A stretch of DNA of 64,000 nucleotides from Pseudogymnoascus destructans. Its lineage: Eukaryota; Ascomycota; Leotiomycetes; Thelebolales; Thelebolaceae. The translations under genes and the position numbers were made by a program. How positions within the stretch are numbered: the first letter of the stretch is position 1; each line of letters opens with the position of its first letter. Below the pieces are notes generated by a model, which had not been told where the DNA came from, searched no databases, and was given only the letters and a program-made list of their open reading frames with translations. The DNA is taken from positions 82,985 through 146,984 of the forward strand of contig NW_020167555.1 in assembly GCF_001641265.1 (NCBI RefSeq), in the 5' to 3' direction. Below are positions 45,604 to 56,963 of this stretch, piece by piece.

Positions 45604-46942
45604 CTATTTCCTCCCACTCTTCCTGCTGCGCGCCTTCTTCGCAGACTTGTTAGGCGTAGCCCCGCTCGTCTCGCCAGCAGTGTCGTTCTCAGACGTAAAG
45701 TCCTCGCCCTCCTCGTAGTCTGAGTCAGAATCCGCAGCGGGGGCGGGGGAGAGGAAGCGGCCAGCGGACTTGGCGTAGATCCAGACGGGGAGACGGATGA
45801 GAGCCGTGTCGCGGAGGCGGGGGGATTGGAGTTCGGCGGGCTACGTCGTGTTAGTTCTTTCATTCCCGCAAGATTGACGAAAAAAAAAGGGGGGGTTTGG
45901 GTGGTGACAGGTGATAAGGGTGACTTACATCAAGCAACAGCTCCTGCATCTCACCATCATCATTACGCTGCTCGAGATACACGTTCCCCACCGCGTCAAC
46001 AACAAGTATCTTCCCATTCTCAGCCACAACGCGCTTCTTCGGCCCAGTAACACCAGTCGGCGTATCAGCCGGGGACACCTTCGCCTTAGGCGCCTTAACC
46101 TTCTTCTCCGGCTTCTCCTTGCGCGAGTCCTTCTCCTGCATGCGTCTCTGCCTACGGTTCATAGGCTGCATAGCAGCCTCCGCATCGCTATCCGTTGCCG
46201 GCGGCGTCTCGGCGCCCGCATCCACGCCCGGGATGGAGAGGTTCGCGCTCCCCGCCGCGCGTCTCGCGAACTTGACGTAGCGGCCTACAAACTCCTGCTG
46301 TCTCTTCCAGCCGAGGTACAGCGCGAAATAGTGTCCCGCGCCGCCGACGAAGATGAACAGACCCAGCAGCACGGTGCCGAACCCAGGGCGGAAACGCGCG
46401 TAGTAGTATCCCGTGCCCTTCCAGACGGGGAAGCCATTAGCGAGGAAATGGTCGTAGCGCGCGCGCTCCGGCCCTTTGAGGAGTTTCTGGACGAGACCCA
46501 GGCGGGCGAAGCGGTCGGAGGCGGCTTTGGCGGCGGCGTTGATTTCGGCGTTTGAGGGGCGGTCGGCGGGTTTCTTGGATTTGTCGGTGGACTTGGTGCG
46601 GGAGGCGATGAACTTTTGCTTTACTTTGTCGGGGTGGAGGGCGAGGGAGCGCTTTTTGTAGGCTTTGGTTATCTCGTCGTGGTTGGCGTTTTGTTTGAGG
46701 TTGAGGAAGTCGTAGAAGGTTACTTCGGGGCCTTCGGAGAGGGCGATTTCGTCGCGGAGGCGGAAGATTTCTTGGTCTGTGGGGCTGGGGTGTTAGCTGG
46801 TGGTACGGATTGGATGGTGAGAGTGGGAAATGGAAATCGGAAAGATGAGATTGGGGAGGGAGAGAGCTGTACCTTCTTTGCTCCAGGCGGCCACCAAGGT
46901 GACGGCGCAGGCAATGACAGAGAAGGCGAGGGAGAGCTTCAT
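45604..46942 (-). CDS. ER membrane J-domain protein (ERdj/DNAJC-type)
   Basis: Exons 46873-46942, 45929-46776 and 45604-45840 give 384 aa. A signal peptide (MKLSLAFSVIACAVTLVAAW) precedes EIFRLRDEIALSEG and a J-domain with HPD in SLALHPDKVKQ; the J-domain holds an inserted Lys/Ser/Ala-rich stretch. A membrane segment (FGTVLLGLFIFVGGAGHYFALY) follows, then a charged cytosolic tail rich in Lys/Glu, ending in KKARSRKSGRK. The layout suggests a J-domain on the luminal side that recruits BiP/Kar2. Introns 46777-46872 and 45841-45928 are GT-AG. The 3 x CACGTG array lies about 215 bp upstream of its start. Confidence 0.87.
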
Positions 46943-47156
46943 GATGGCTGGAGGGATGACGGGGAGAGGAGAGGAGAGGAGAGGCCAATTAAGAGACCTG
47001 GTGGTGTTGGCGGTGATGTGGCACCTTCTCTGGCAATTAAAGATTGGACAGCGTCGTGGTCATTGAGGGTGATGAAGATGAAGTCTATACGCGGACCTGA
47101 CGCTCTCACCTCAGGGAACTATAAATGTTGCGACGTTGTCACTTCCCAAAAAATGG

Positions 47157-47255
47157 CACGTGACTTACTGTGTGGTTCCAAGAAATACTCACGTGACTTA
47201 CTGTGTGGTTCCAAGAAGTACTCACGTGACTTACTGTATGGTTCCAAGAAGTACT
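47157..47255. repeat. 33-bp tandem repeat, each unit with a CACGTG E-box
   Basis: CACGTGACTT occurs at 47157, 47190 and 47223, exactly 33 bp apart. The rest of each unit (ACTGTRTGGTTCCAAGAA) is nearly identical. CACGTGA is the core bound by Cbf1/USF/SREBP-type bHLH factors. Regulation is inferred. Confidence 0.9.
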
Positions 47256-47609
47256 CGGGTGGTACATGCAGAATATGTGGAAAATAGAGGCAGATCTTTT
47301 ATCTGCCCAGTCCGCGCAAGTACCACCCAAGTATCCCCTCTCTCAGCGTATAGAAATCCAGGCTCCAAGAGCTGGCGTATGGGAAAAGAGGGCAGACGAC
47401 ACCGCATCAAGTACCACTCGGTACTTTCTGGCGGACGACGCATACGTGTATACCCGACAATACATCATACCGACAGCCGACGGTATACCGACATAAGCTT
47501 CCTGCAGCCTCTCCTCCCCATTCTCCCCATTCTCCCCATTCCCCTCAATAGAAAAAAAGAATCCATAGATCCATAGCTGTGTCTTATCCTATTTGGTATA
47601 TCTTGTCGC

Positions 47610-47715
47610 CGTGTCCTCTCTTCTCTTCTCTCCCCTCCTTCCTCTTCCTTCTCTCCCCTCCTTCCTCTTCCTCTTCTCTCCCCTCCTTCCTCTTCCTTCT
47701 CTCCTTCCCATCCTT
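47610..47715. repeat. Imperfect CT-only tandem repeat
   Basis: About four imperfect ~23-bp units built from CTCTCCCCTCCTTCCTCTTC. Strand asymmetry is near complete over about 100 bp, so triplex-type structure is possible. Confidence 0.8.
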
Positions 47716-48688
47716 CCCAATCCTCACTTCACTCTCTGCCCCCGCTCTCTGCGGCCCTACTATACCACCAGCGCCCATTTGCTGGCTGGACCCAAACCCC
47801 CGTGGTGCTCTCCAGCAACAAACTCGATAGATACTCACCGCTGCCCCGACATTCAGCCGCCGCATCAAGAGTCAAGGGGACATATCGTGCGTGCAAGGAA
47901 CGAGGACGAGGTCGTGGTCGTGGGCAAGAGGTCGTTGTGCTGAGTGAGTTGCTCCTTCATCCTCTATGCCAATCCCTTCAACTTGCACTGCACCCTGGAG
48001 CCAGTCCCCCATCCACAATGACGAAACTCCCTGCTTACTTACTCAAGTCCGACCACAGACCACAGAGCAACTTACGAAGACTCTCCTTCGCTCTTCTGTC
48101 GAAATTCGACAGGAATAGACCCCGAATTCATTCATCAACTGCTTTCCCTCCAAGGCTTCCAGATCGCCAATCACTGCCCGTTGCCCGAAAAAATACGTGA
48201 ACCAACCCCTGTTGCCGATTATCGGATTATTTGGGGATTATTATGGGCCTTCGAGACTCTCCTATTTCAGTCAGCTCCAGCTCCCAAAAAAGATTCACAG
48301 CCTACAAAAAATACGTTCGTCAGTCATCGAGATTACATTCGTCGACCTGTTCAATTGTCCACTTAGACTTCACTATTTTCCCATTATAAACAAAGGTTCG
48401 TGGGCCTGGCGCCTTCCCGAAGCTAGTACCTTGCTGGTGGCTGGGCGACTTGCGTGTTCTTTGCTGACAACAGCCCCTGCCCATCACAGCTCCTTCGCAC
48501 CTCCAAAAAGATTTGACAGATCTCCCTCACGACACGAAATCACTACAATCATCCACACCCGTCATCGGTACAGAAAGGACTCAATCCGCACCTCGATTGA
48601 TCAGAAAGCATCTCTATCAGCTAACTACAACTTCACAAAAACATCAATTACCTCTCAATTCGTCCTTAACAACAACCCAACCTTCACA

Positions 48689-49219
48689 ATGGCACGCATT
48701 CAGATCCCCCTGGACGTCTTCACGTCGAGACTCAACCTCTCCGACCGCCTTGCCGGCTTCCGCTCGCAGACAATCGGCTCCCGCTTCGCCAACATCAAGC
48801 CCATCTCCGAGTTCCTCGACTTCAAGCGCCTGTCCAAGCCCGCCAACTTCGGCGAGGCCCAGTCGCGCGTCAACTGGAACCTGGGCCACTTCTCCAGCAA
48901 CTATGCGGCCGTGTTCGTGATGCTCAGCATCTACAGCCTGGTGACGAACCCGCTCCTCCTCTTCGTCATCATCCTCATCGTCGGCGGCATGTGGGCCATT
49001 GGCAAGCTCGACGGCCGCGACCTCGAGCTCGGGGCCAACCGCATCACCTCATCCCAACTCTACACTTTCCTCCTCATCGTCGCCATCCCTCTGGGCTTCT
49101 TCGCGTCGCCCTTCTCGACAATCCTGTGGCTCATCGGCGCGTCCGGAGTCACCATCCTAGGACACGCCGCATTCATGGACAAACCCATCGATGCGGCTTT
49201 TTCCGGGGAGGCGGTCTAG
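48689..49219 (+). CDS. YIP3: PRA1/Yip3 family Rab-acceptor membrane protein
   Basis: The ATG at 48689 (MARIQIPLDVFTSRLNL) gives 176 aa in one exon, normal for the family; a longer in-frame ORF from 48197 has no support. PRA1 proteins sit in ER/Golgi membranes and bind prenylated Rab GTPases. Typical features are RVNWNLGHFSSNYAAVFVMLSIYSLVTNP, paired hydrophobic hairpins (LLLFVIILIVGGMWAIG; LYTFLLIVAIPLGFFASPF; ILWLIGASGVTILGHAAFMDKP) and a short tail. The next gene begins 26 bp after the stop on the same strand. Confidence 0.95.
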   Translation: MARIQIPLDVFTSRLNLSDRLAGFRSQTIGSRFANIKPISEFLDFKRLSKPANFGEAQSRVNWNLGHFSSNYAAVFVMLSIYSLVTNPLLLFVIILIVGGMWAIGKLDGRDLELGANRITSSQLYTFLLIVAIPLGFFASPFSTILWLIGASGVTILGHAAFMDKPIDAAFSGEAV

Positions 49220-49245
49220 GTGGTCGGCCGCGATCTCCCGAATCT

Positions 49246-50496
49246 ATGCCCCCATGGGGAAGACCACCGGGGGCGAAGGGGAGCAAGGCGCGCAGGCGGT
49301 GGGAGCGCGACCAGGCGCGCTACCGCGAGAGCGTGCGCGTCGAGGAGCTCGACTCGGACGACTCCTCGGACGCCCGCGGCGTCGCCGTCAACGGCTACCC
49401 CGCCCGTTACTCCGCCATCGACGTCGCCCCCAAATCGAGAAAGGCATACGCGTACCAGCCCGACTCGTCGTCCAGCAGCAGCGCCTCCTCCACCGACAGC
49501 GACAGCAGCGACAGCAGCGGCAACGTCAGCGCGGCCCAGATCGCCCTCCGAGACAAGGAGGAGGCCCTCGTCCAATCCGCACTCGCGCGCATCCGCCGCG
49601 CACAAGAAAAAGGAAAGTTAGAAGTCAAGCTCCGTGAGGATGAGCTCGCCGCCCTCGAAAACAGGCGGAAGCGCATCGCAGCCGAGAACGCGACGAAGGC
49701 GAAACCGAAATCCTCGCCCTCGTCATCCAAACGCGATAAAGCCAGTGGTGGCAGCGAGCGCAGAAATAAGAAAGGCTCAGGCCCGCCGATGGTGACTGTT
49801 CCCATCGTCCCGCCGCCTGAACTCGCGTCGTCCTCGTCGCGGCCGCACTCTAGACGACATAGCCGCGCTATACACGCTGATCCAGCACTAATGGAGTCGT
49901 ACGCTGCGGAATACCGTCCTCCCTCCTCGCACCAGCACCAACACCACGCCTCACCCGGGCGTCCACGCTCGTCATCCTCGCTCGCGCGCCCGGGGTCGCA
50001 ACACTACGCGTACCCGCCTCCACCGATGATGACAGGTCGCCATGTCTCGGATGGAGTGAGGCCGGGGTCCTCGGCGTCGATGGCGGGGATGCAGATGCCC
50101 ATGACTGTTATGCGGGCGCTGTTGCCGCATGAGGAGGGCTGGGACCCGAGTGCCTCGCGCAGGGGGAGCGTGGGGAGTGGGGTTGAGTATGATCCGTTTG
50201 AGTACCAGGTTAGGGCTGAGGGGGAGTATGGGCGCGGTGGTGGGGTTGGGGGGGGAGGGGGAGGGGCAGGATATCCTGTGGGGGGGGAGGTGGTGTATTC
50301 GAATGTTAGGAGGGCTATGCCTCCTTCTGGCGCAGGGGTGTATGTGGAGAGGAGGAAGGAGAGTAGTAGTAGCGAGGAGACGGATGAGGGAAGTGGGGTT
50401 AAGGTTGTGCCGGAGCGGGTTAGGGAGAGGGAGAGGGAGGTTGTCCCTGTTCCTGTGGCGACGCCGAAGAAGAAGGGGAGGAAGAAGAAGCGGTAG
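49246..50496 (+). CDS. Basic, low-complexity protein of unknown function
   Basis: An ATG at 49246 (MPPWGRPPGAKGSKARRRWERDQ) opens 416 codons; the same frame stays open back to 48991 inside PRA1. Visible parts are RYRESVRVEELDSDDSS, a Ser-run (SSSSSASSTDSDSSDSSG), a coiled-coil-like, charged helix (AALENRRKRIAAEN), His/Ser/Arg-rich middle (HSRRHSR, SHQHQHH), MPMTVMRALLPHEEGWDPS, a Gly-rich stretch, and a basic end (TPKKKGRKKKR) that looks like an NLS. Composition shifts to low complexity but no break is seen. Similar 'RESVRVEELDSD' proteins probably occur in other moulds. It starts only 26 bp from the PRA1 stop. Confidence 0.7.
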   Translation: MPPWGRPPGAKGSKARRRWERDQARYRESVRVEELDSDDSSDARGVAVNGYPARYSAIDVAPKSRKAYAYQPDSSSSSSASSTDSDSSDSSGNVSAAQIALRDKEEALVQSALARIRRAQEKGKLEVKLREDELAALENRRKRIAAENATKAKPKSSPSSSKRDKASGGSERRNKKGSGPPMVTVPIVPPPELASSSSRPHSRRHSRAIHADPALMESYAAEYRPPSSHQHQHHASPGRPRSSSSLARPGSQHYAYPPPPMMTGRHVSDGVRPGSSASMAGMQMPMTVMRALLPHEEGWDPSASRRGSVGSGVEYDPFEYQVRAEGEYGRGGGVGGGGGGAGYPVGGEVVYSNVRRAMPPSGAGVYVERRKESSSSEETDEGSGVKVVPERVREREREVVPVPVATPKKKGRKKKR

Positions 50497-51640
50497 CGGT
50501 AGTTATTTTCGTTGGGGGTCGCACTTTTTGGACGATTCCCGGGTTTGTTTTTTTTTGAGATTTTGTTTGGCTTTTTGCGAGGTTTAATGATGATGACTGT
50601 ATGTTTGCTCTTTTAGCTCTAAAAGGGAGGAAGGGGGTGCATATAGAAGTTTATTCATAATGGGTCGAAAAGCGAGGGGGGTTATATATTATTTTATGAT
50701 GGCTGATTGATATTTATTATCGTTTTTTTGGTGTGAAGTGAAGTGATGTGATGTGGTAGGTGGGTTAGTGATTGGGTGAGTGGCGAATAAAGGATCTTAC
50801 GGACAGAGAAGTTTTTGTGGGAGAGAGGCCAATGGCGGTGGATTTCATTACGGTATCGCGAGGGATGGGATTCACACAAGGGGCGGCAGACTAACTTACC
50901 TTTGCTGGTCTCTCTGGGACCGTTATATCGGTAGAGCCGTGGTGTTGGGTGGTCGGGATGGTCGAGGTGGTCGCCATCTCGAAATAAGGGCAAGGGCAAG
51001 GGCGGCAAGGCTCGCCCGCTAGGCCGGATGGCACCGATTTAACTATTATCAACACAATAGTAGTAGCTTCCTACTGTATGGTCGTTTGGTGAAACCAGCA
51101 CGTATCTGTCACGGAATTGGGTTGGATCGCATCGACTTCGCTGCCGCTCACGGACACTATAAGGTACCACCAAAACTGTAGTTAATAGAGTATGATATTG
51201 CGTTGCTCTCTCCGACATTGCAGCTGTCGGCTCCACCGCACTGGATAGGTATCTACAGTAATATATACGTTAGACTTCTTTATTTCATTAAAATAGTTTG
51301 GACTGGGGGTAGGGGGGGATGCTGAGTCCACAACGTACACTAAGCTGAGTGTGGAGGTAACAAGAGCAATCAGGAGGACCATTCGCGCCGCTAGTTCCAC
51401 GAACGTTTGCTTTTGGGGAGTGCTCGGACATTGAAAGTGAGGTTTCATTAAGATCGTATTCCTTTGACCCTGCAAGTCGGGCTGCCTGCAAAGACATTCG
51501 AAGTTGTCTCCATGTCAAGTGTGCCACGAGTGAAGCAAGCCTTGCTATTTTCCGCGCTCAAAGGCTTGGCCTGTAGGGAATTGGGACCTTGATTGAGCAT
51601 CGTACGAAGCTATCAGCGTCGCTGTACATTCTGGTGCAGG
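50497..51640. other. Flank between conserved block and transposon block
   Basis: About 1.1 kb with only short ORFs. Base composition drifts to AT-rich. No gene supported. Confidence 0.45.
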
Positions 51641-51649
51641 TGATTCCTC

Positions 51650-53106
51650 GTGAAAAATCAGCATGCTCATGCACCATGTATGATTGCCCGTTTAGCAGGG
51701 TTAGCACAAATAATCATAATAATCATGACTAACGTACTTCATAAGCAAGTTGCGCATATATGCAAGTTGCGCACGCCCCCTCATTTTTTACGTGTCTGCA
51801 CTTCAGGCGCACAAAGATGGCTATTTTACAAGTTTACGGGCGGCCGCAGACGCGTACGATATTCCAGCTTCAACCCTTCGATATCGCGTCAAGGGAGGAC
51901 GCGCGCGGAGAGGTTTACGAGCTGCAAATACCAAACTTTCATCCACAGAGGAGGAAACTCTTATCAATTGGATGAACGAGGCTTACCTGTTAGAAGTAGC
52001 TCTATCCAGCAAATGGCGAATCTTCTCCTTCAAAAACGATCGAATACGGACCGCGATAGTCTCTTTACGGTTGGCAAGTGCTGGGTTCATAACTTCGTAC
52101 AGCGCCATGACTCCCTCCAATCAAAGTACAACCGTAAATACAATTACCAACGGGCTAAATGCGAAGATCCTACAATTATTCGAGACTGGTGTCGGCTTGT
52201 ACAAAATACGGTTGCAAAATACGGGATCCAAGACGAGGATATCTATAACTTCGACGAGACAGGTTCTGAAAGAGCTAGCCGTCCAGTATCTATTCAACCA
52301 GGGAACCGCGAATGGGTTATGGTTATTGAATCTGTGTCGTCGTCTGGCTGGAGCCTACCGCCAATGGTCATCTTTGAAGGAAAGGTTCATATCTCAACTT
52401 GGTACACAGATATACTCCCACAAGATTGGACAATTGCGCTAAGTGATCAGGGGTGGACGGACGACTCTTTAGCTCTCGCGTACAGATGTCTTCGAGAAAC
52501 ATACAAAGGACCGTACGAAGGGTGTATATCGTCTTCTAATCCTTGATGGACACGGAAGCCATTCTACACCCGCGTTTGACCTATTTTGCACAGAGCACAC
52601 TTTGCATGCCTCCACATTCCTCACACCTTTTACAGCCGTTAGACGTAAGCTGTTTTGCAGTTCTAAAACACTTTTACGGACAGCAAATCGAGGGGTATAT
52701 GCGCATGGGCCTTAATCACATTGACAAGCCAGACTTCCTCACAGCCTACGTTTCAGCCCGTAACAAGTCTATGGCTACAAATACGGTACGCAATGGGTTC
52801 TCAGCAACTGGTCTTGTTCCTTTTGACCCAGAACGGGTGCTTTCGAAGCTTAATACTCAGTTACAGACCCCTACCCCACCCGCAAACCCCTCCCCTACCC
52901 AGGGTCCTTGGGTACCTGAAACACCCCACAATATCTCTCAATTAGAGCTCCAAGCTCAGAAATTAAGGGATATATCAGCCGGCGTACACAGAGTCCGCCA
53001 AGTCCTACAGATTTTGCACTCAACCAGCTCGTAAAGGGTTGTCAGATAGCGATGCATTCCGCTGTCCTTCTTGCGGACGAGAATAGACAATTACGGGCTG
53101 AAAATG
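51650..53106 (+). pseudogene. pogo/Fot1-type (DDE) transposase, frameshifted and truncated
   Basis: An HTH region (SLRAAADAYDIPASTLRYRVKG; KLSSTEEETLINWMNE) continues in another frame through LFTVGKCWVHNFVQRHDSLQSK (CenpB-type HTH) to DDE-domain motifs: YNFDETG (first Asp), LILDGHGSH (second Asp) and HSSHLLQPLDV with the third acid. At least two frameshifts (about 51975 and 52545) separate these parts. The C-terminal end (VKGCQIAMHSAVLLADEN...) is cut at 53106 where the repeat/LTR sequence starts. A dead Tc1/mariner-superfamily copy. No TIRs could be fixed. Confidence 0.8.
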
Positions 53107-55185
53107 AGTGTCATACTGACATTCGTTGCACTCAGTTTGCTATCAAACTCAAGAGCAAACTTAGAAATCTTCTCCTCAAACCTACAAGTCACCATACATA
53201 TCTTGGCTTATCACACCAACAACAGAAGCAATACTACTCAACGATTGCTGCAAAATCTTCTACTACATCTGTTTATGCTACATACATCACGGCATATCAT
53301 TTGGACACTCATTGAACAAGTTATTAAGAAAATCTCCTCCTTAAGGGGGTGGGCCAATACTACCACATGGCATATCTCTACCAACTAGAGGCCTAGGAAC
53401 ATGAACGATAGCTCCAAAAGCTTCTACAACCCTCTATGATTCATTACACGTCATCGCTCCTTAGTTACCCACAAGATTGGTTAAGTTATGACATAATTTG
53501 TCTATAGGTACTCTGACCTTGGACCTCCTTTTACTTCCTATAGGCTACGAACCTAAGAGATGGTTCTATGGGATTCTCTTATGTCGACTACAGTTACCAA
53601 GCCTGGTAAGTCATGGAAAGTCTTGGAAAATGAGAGAACTACACTCCTTTAGCATAAATAGGATTGCCCTTTCCTTAAGAAAGGGCAAGCAGACAATACA
53701 GTAAATCGACTAGCACATACTTCCACGTCTTTTCCAAGCTTCCAAGCATTCATCTTGTTACTCCTTGTTTCTGAAAAGTCAGTGAGGTGTTAACCTCTGA
53801 CTTACCCCTGAGTTCCCAGACTCAACATTTGTTGCAACTTGTCTGAACCACTTCACTACATCACACACCTGATTGCTGCGTTGTGGAATAGTTGTCATAC
53901 TGACATTCGTTGCACTCAGTTTGCTATCAAACCCAAGACAAACTTACAAGTCACTATACATATTTTCGCTTATCACACCAACAACAAGAGCAATACTACT
54001 CAACGATTGCTACAACCATCTATGATTCATTACACGTCATCGCTCTTTAGTTACCCACAAGATTGGTTAAGTTATGACATAATTTGTCTATGACATAATT
54101 TGTCTATAGGGGTACTCTGACCTTGGACCTCCTTTTACTTCCTATAGGCTACGAACCTAAGAGATGGTTCTATGGGATTCTCTTACGTTCACTACATGAT
54201 TAGCAAGCTAGTTGTGGGTTGCACTTGATTTCTAATACATTTACCAAGCCTGGTTAGTCATGGAAAGTCATGGAAAATGAGAGAACTACACTCCTTTGGC
54301 ATAAATAGGATTGCCCTTTCCTTAAGAAAGGGCAAGCAGGCAATACAGTAAATCGACTAGCACATACTTCTACGTCTTTTCCAAGCTTCCAAGCATTCAT
54401 CTTGTTACTCCTTGTTTCTGAAAAGTCAGTGAGGTGTTAACCTCTGACTTACCCCTGAGTTCCCAGACTCAACATTTGTTGCAACTTGTCTGAACCACTT
54501 CACTACATCACACACCTGATTGCTGCGTTGTGGAATAGTTGTCATACTGACATTCGTTGCACTCAGTTTGCTATCAAACCCAAGACAAACTTACAAGTCA
54601 CTATACATATTTTCGCTTATCACACCAACAACAAGAGCAATACTACTCAACGATTGCTACAACCATCTATGATTCATTACACGTCATCGCTCTTTAGTTA
54701 CCCACAAGATTGGTTAAGTTATGACATAATTTGTCTATGACATAATTTGTCTATAGGGGTACTCTGACCTTGGACCTCCTTTTACTTCCTATAGGCTACG
54801 AACCTAAGAGATGGTTCTATGGGATTCTCTTACGTTCACTACATGATTAGCAAGCTAGTTGTGGGTTGCACTTGATTTCTAATACATTTACCAAGCCTGG
54901 TTAGTCATGGAAAGTCATGGAAAATGAGAGAACTACACTCCTTTGGCATAAATAGGATTGCCCTTTCCTTAAGAAAGGGCAAGCAGGCAATACAGTAAAT
55001 CGACTAGCACATACTTCTACGTCTTTTCCAAGCTTCCAAGCATTGATCTTGTTATTCTCTGTTTTTGAAAAGTCAGTGAGGTGCTAACCTCTGACTTACC
55101 CCTGAGTTCTCAGACTCAACATTTGTTGCAACTTGTCTAAACCACTTCACCACATCATACACCTGATTGCTGCGTTGTGGAATAG
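53107..55185. repeat. Tandem array with ~647-bp unit, probable LTR-derived
   Basis: TGTCATACTGACATTCG occurs at about 53108, 53892 and 54539. The last two units are 647 bp apart and essentially identical over the whole unit; a diverged first unit is 784 bp, and a truncated fourth copy runs to about 55185. Units start TG at the break in the pogo gene, so they look like LTRs of an old Gypsy element multiplied by unequal exchange. Only tiny ORFs repeat within them. Confidence 0.75.
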
Positions 55186-55407
55186 TCTAAGCTACAACCC
55201 TTTGGCTCTGTTTCCTAAGACAGTGTGTTGTCTTAGTAAATTCATCCCTTCCTTGGGTGGCTAGATTCTCATATCTGGTGCACCCACCATTACAATAGTC
55301 TAAGCTACAACCCTTTGGCTCTGTTTCCTAAGACAGTGTGTTGTCTTAGTAAAATCATCCCTTCCTTGGGTGGCTAGATTCTCACATCTGGTGCACCCAC
55401 CATTACA
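55186..55407. repeat. ~111-bp direct duplication
   Basis: The segment beginning AGTCTAAGCTACAACCC appears at about 55185 and again at about 55296, with only two or three differences, ending ACCCACCATTACA each time. Confidence 0.9.
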
Positions 55408-56253
55408 CCACCTTGAAGGGGCAAACTATCCTATCACTATTTACAGTGACCATTCAAATCTCTTGACCTTTACAACCACTAAACAGCTCAATCGATGACA
55501 AGCAAGGTGGTCTGAACAACTAGGAGGTTTTGACTTTGTTATAAAACATGTCTCAGGGGCCAAGAATCAAAGAGCAGATCTCCTCTCAAGAAGACATGAC
55601 TACCAAGATTCTGCTAAAACAAGCAATACAAAGGCCCTGCTAGACTCTACAAAGCTTATAGCAGCATCTTTAAGCAACCCTCGCACTACAGAGGACTTAG
55701 AGGGAAACTTATCCCCTCAAGACCAAGTTGCCCCCATTACCTCTTCTCAGAAACCAGAGACCTTTAAAGACTATACACCATCAGCAACACTTCTTAAAGC
55801 ATTCAAAGATGCTTACAACCACGATCCCTTTGCCAAAAGAACTTTGGAATACCTCCAGAAGAAAGGCTCCTCTCTTGAGAAAGTTGGACTACAAAATTTC
55901 TCAAAAAATCAGCAAGGACTTATCTTATTCAAGAGCTATATCTATGTCCCAAGGGATAAACGATTACAGCTACACCTCCTACAGCAGTTCCATGATTCTC
56001 CAGCTGCAGGGCACTTTGGCTTTGCAAAAACTTATGAACTTCTAACAAGAAAGTTCTACTGGCCTAGTCTAAGGACTACTCTTCAAGACTATATATCTTC
56101 TTGCACTACTTGCAACTTGAACAAACCTACACGGCAAAAGCCCTATGGCCTCTTGCAGCCTCTACCTATACCAGAACGCCCATGGGACTCCATATCCATT
56201 GACTTTATAGTCAAGTTGCCTCCTTCTATCCCAAAAGGGGGTGCTACCCCTTA
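55405..56253 (+). pseudogene. Old Gypsy pol remnant: RNase H end and integrase start
   Basis: Frame reads ITIYSDHSNLLTF and FDFVIKHVSGAKNQRADLLSRR (RNase H), then HDSPAAGHFGFAKTYELLTRKFYW and CTTCNLNK (integrase HHCC finger) and WDSISIDFIVKLPPS (first catalytic Asp region). An in-frame TGA near 55494 replaces an expected Arg codon. It ends abruptly at 56253, where the younger Gypsy LTR starts in the opposite orientation. The rest of the integrase presumably lies beyond 64000. Confidence 0.8.
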
Positions 56254-56552
56254 TGTAAGGACGCAGGGCACCGTATCACGAGAAGTGGCATATGGGAGTG
56301 CGAGTCGGATATGAGTCGGTGCAATCCTATAGGTCTACTACGAAGGATACAAAAAAGATGAAGGTGTAACCCTGTATGACTGTTCCCTTAAAATACCCGA
56401 AACCGCTCCGACTCAGCTAGCTCCCTGTTTGCCTAAGGCTTCCTTACGTTATGTGCCTAAGGCTGTCAGTCGCGACTGATCCGTAACGGCCCCGAGTCTC
56501 GATGACGCCACGTGACGGCCGTAACTACCCCGAGTAAGGAGGCATCCTTACA
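56254..56552 (-). repeat. 3' LTR, about 299 bp
   Basis: On the + strand begins TGTAAGGACGCAGGG and ends GGCATCCTTACA, with TG..CA ends. Same family as the solo LTRs at 32907 and 34444. Confidence 0.9.
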
Positions 56553-56963
56553 CTACCCCCCGCCTTGAGAAGGTGCTTTGTCCTCAAAGCACGCAAGCCG
56601 AGTAGCTGCCGCGACGAGCCCTTGTTTGGGTTGGTGGGTGAGGTGCGGGCGCCAAGACTAGAATGCCCTTTGTTTGTCCAGAAGGCTGATGGTAGGCGGC
56701 CGTATAGGCACTAGAAGTGGTCTGAATCCGTTTGCGCAAAGTCGCGTCCTTGTTGTGTACGCGGCGATTAGTGTTGCGAGGGTCCGTATTGGTATCGAAG
56801 AGGGTCCGCGCGGTATGTGTCGACATAGAATTTCGATGTAAGGGGGAAATTTCGCGCTAACCCGATTCGGACGGCTTTGTTATAAGCCAGAATATGAATT
56901 TGAGCTTCGCCCACAACTTGTTGTTTTCTTCACAACAACGACGCTGACCCCCTCCCGAGACAG

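Larger units (their letters stand above)
46943..48688. promoter_or_regulatory. Long divergent upstream region between ER J-protein and PRA1 genes
   Basis: 1.7 kb without a supported gene. It holds the E-box array (47157-47255), a pyrimidine minisatellite (about 47600-47715), and from about 48000 a likely long PRA1 leader with short upstream ORFs, including one in frame at 48197. Confidence 0.5.

Noticed and set aside
46437..46988. 183-codon minus-strand ORF
   Set aside because: Alternate frame of the ER J-protein exon; the spliced frame gives a signal peptide and an HPD J-domain.
48197..48688. N-terminal extension of PRA1
   Set aside because: Hydrophilic, unlike PRA1; the ATG at 48689 gives the family's usual length. 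Likely leader.
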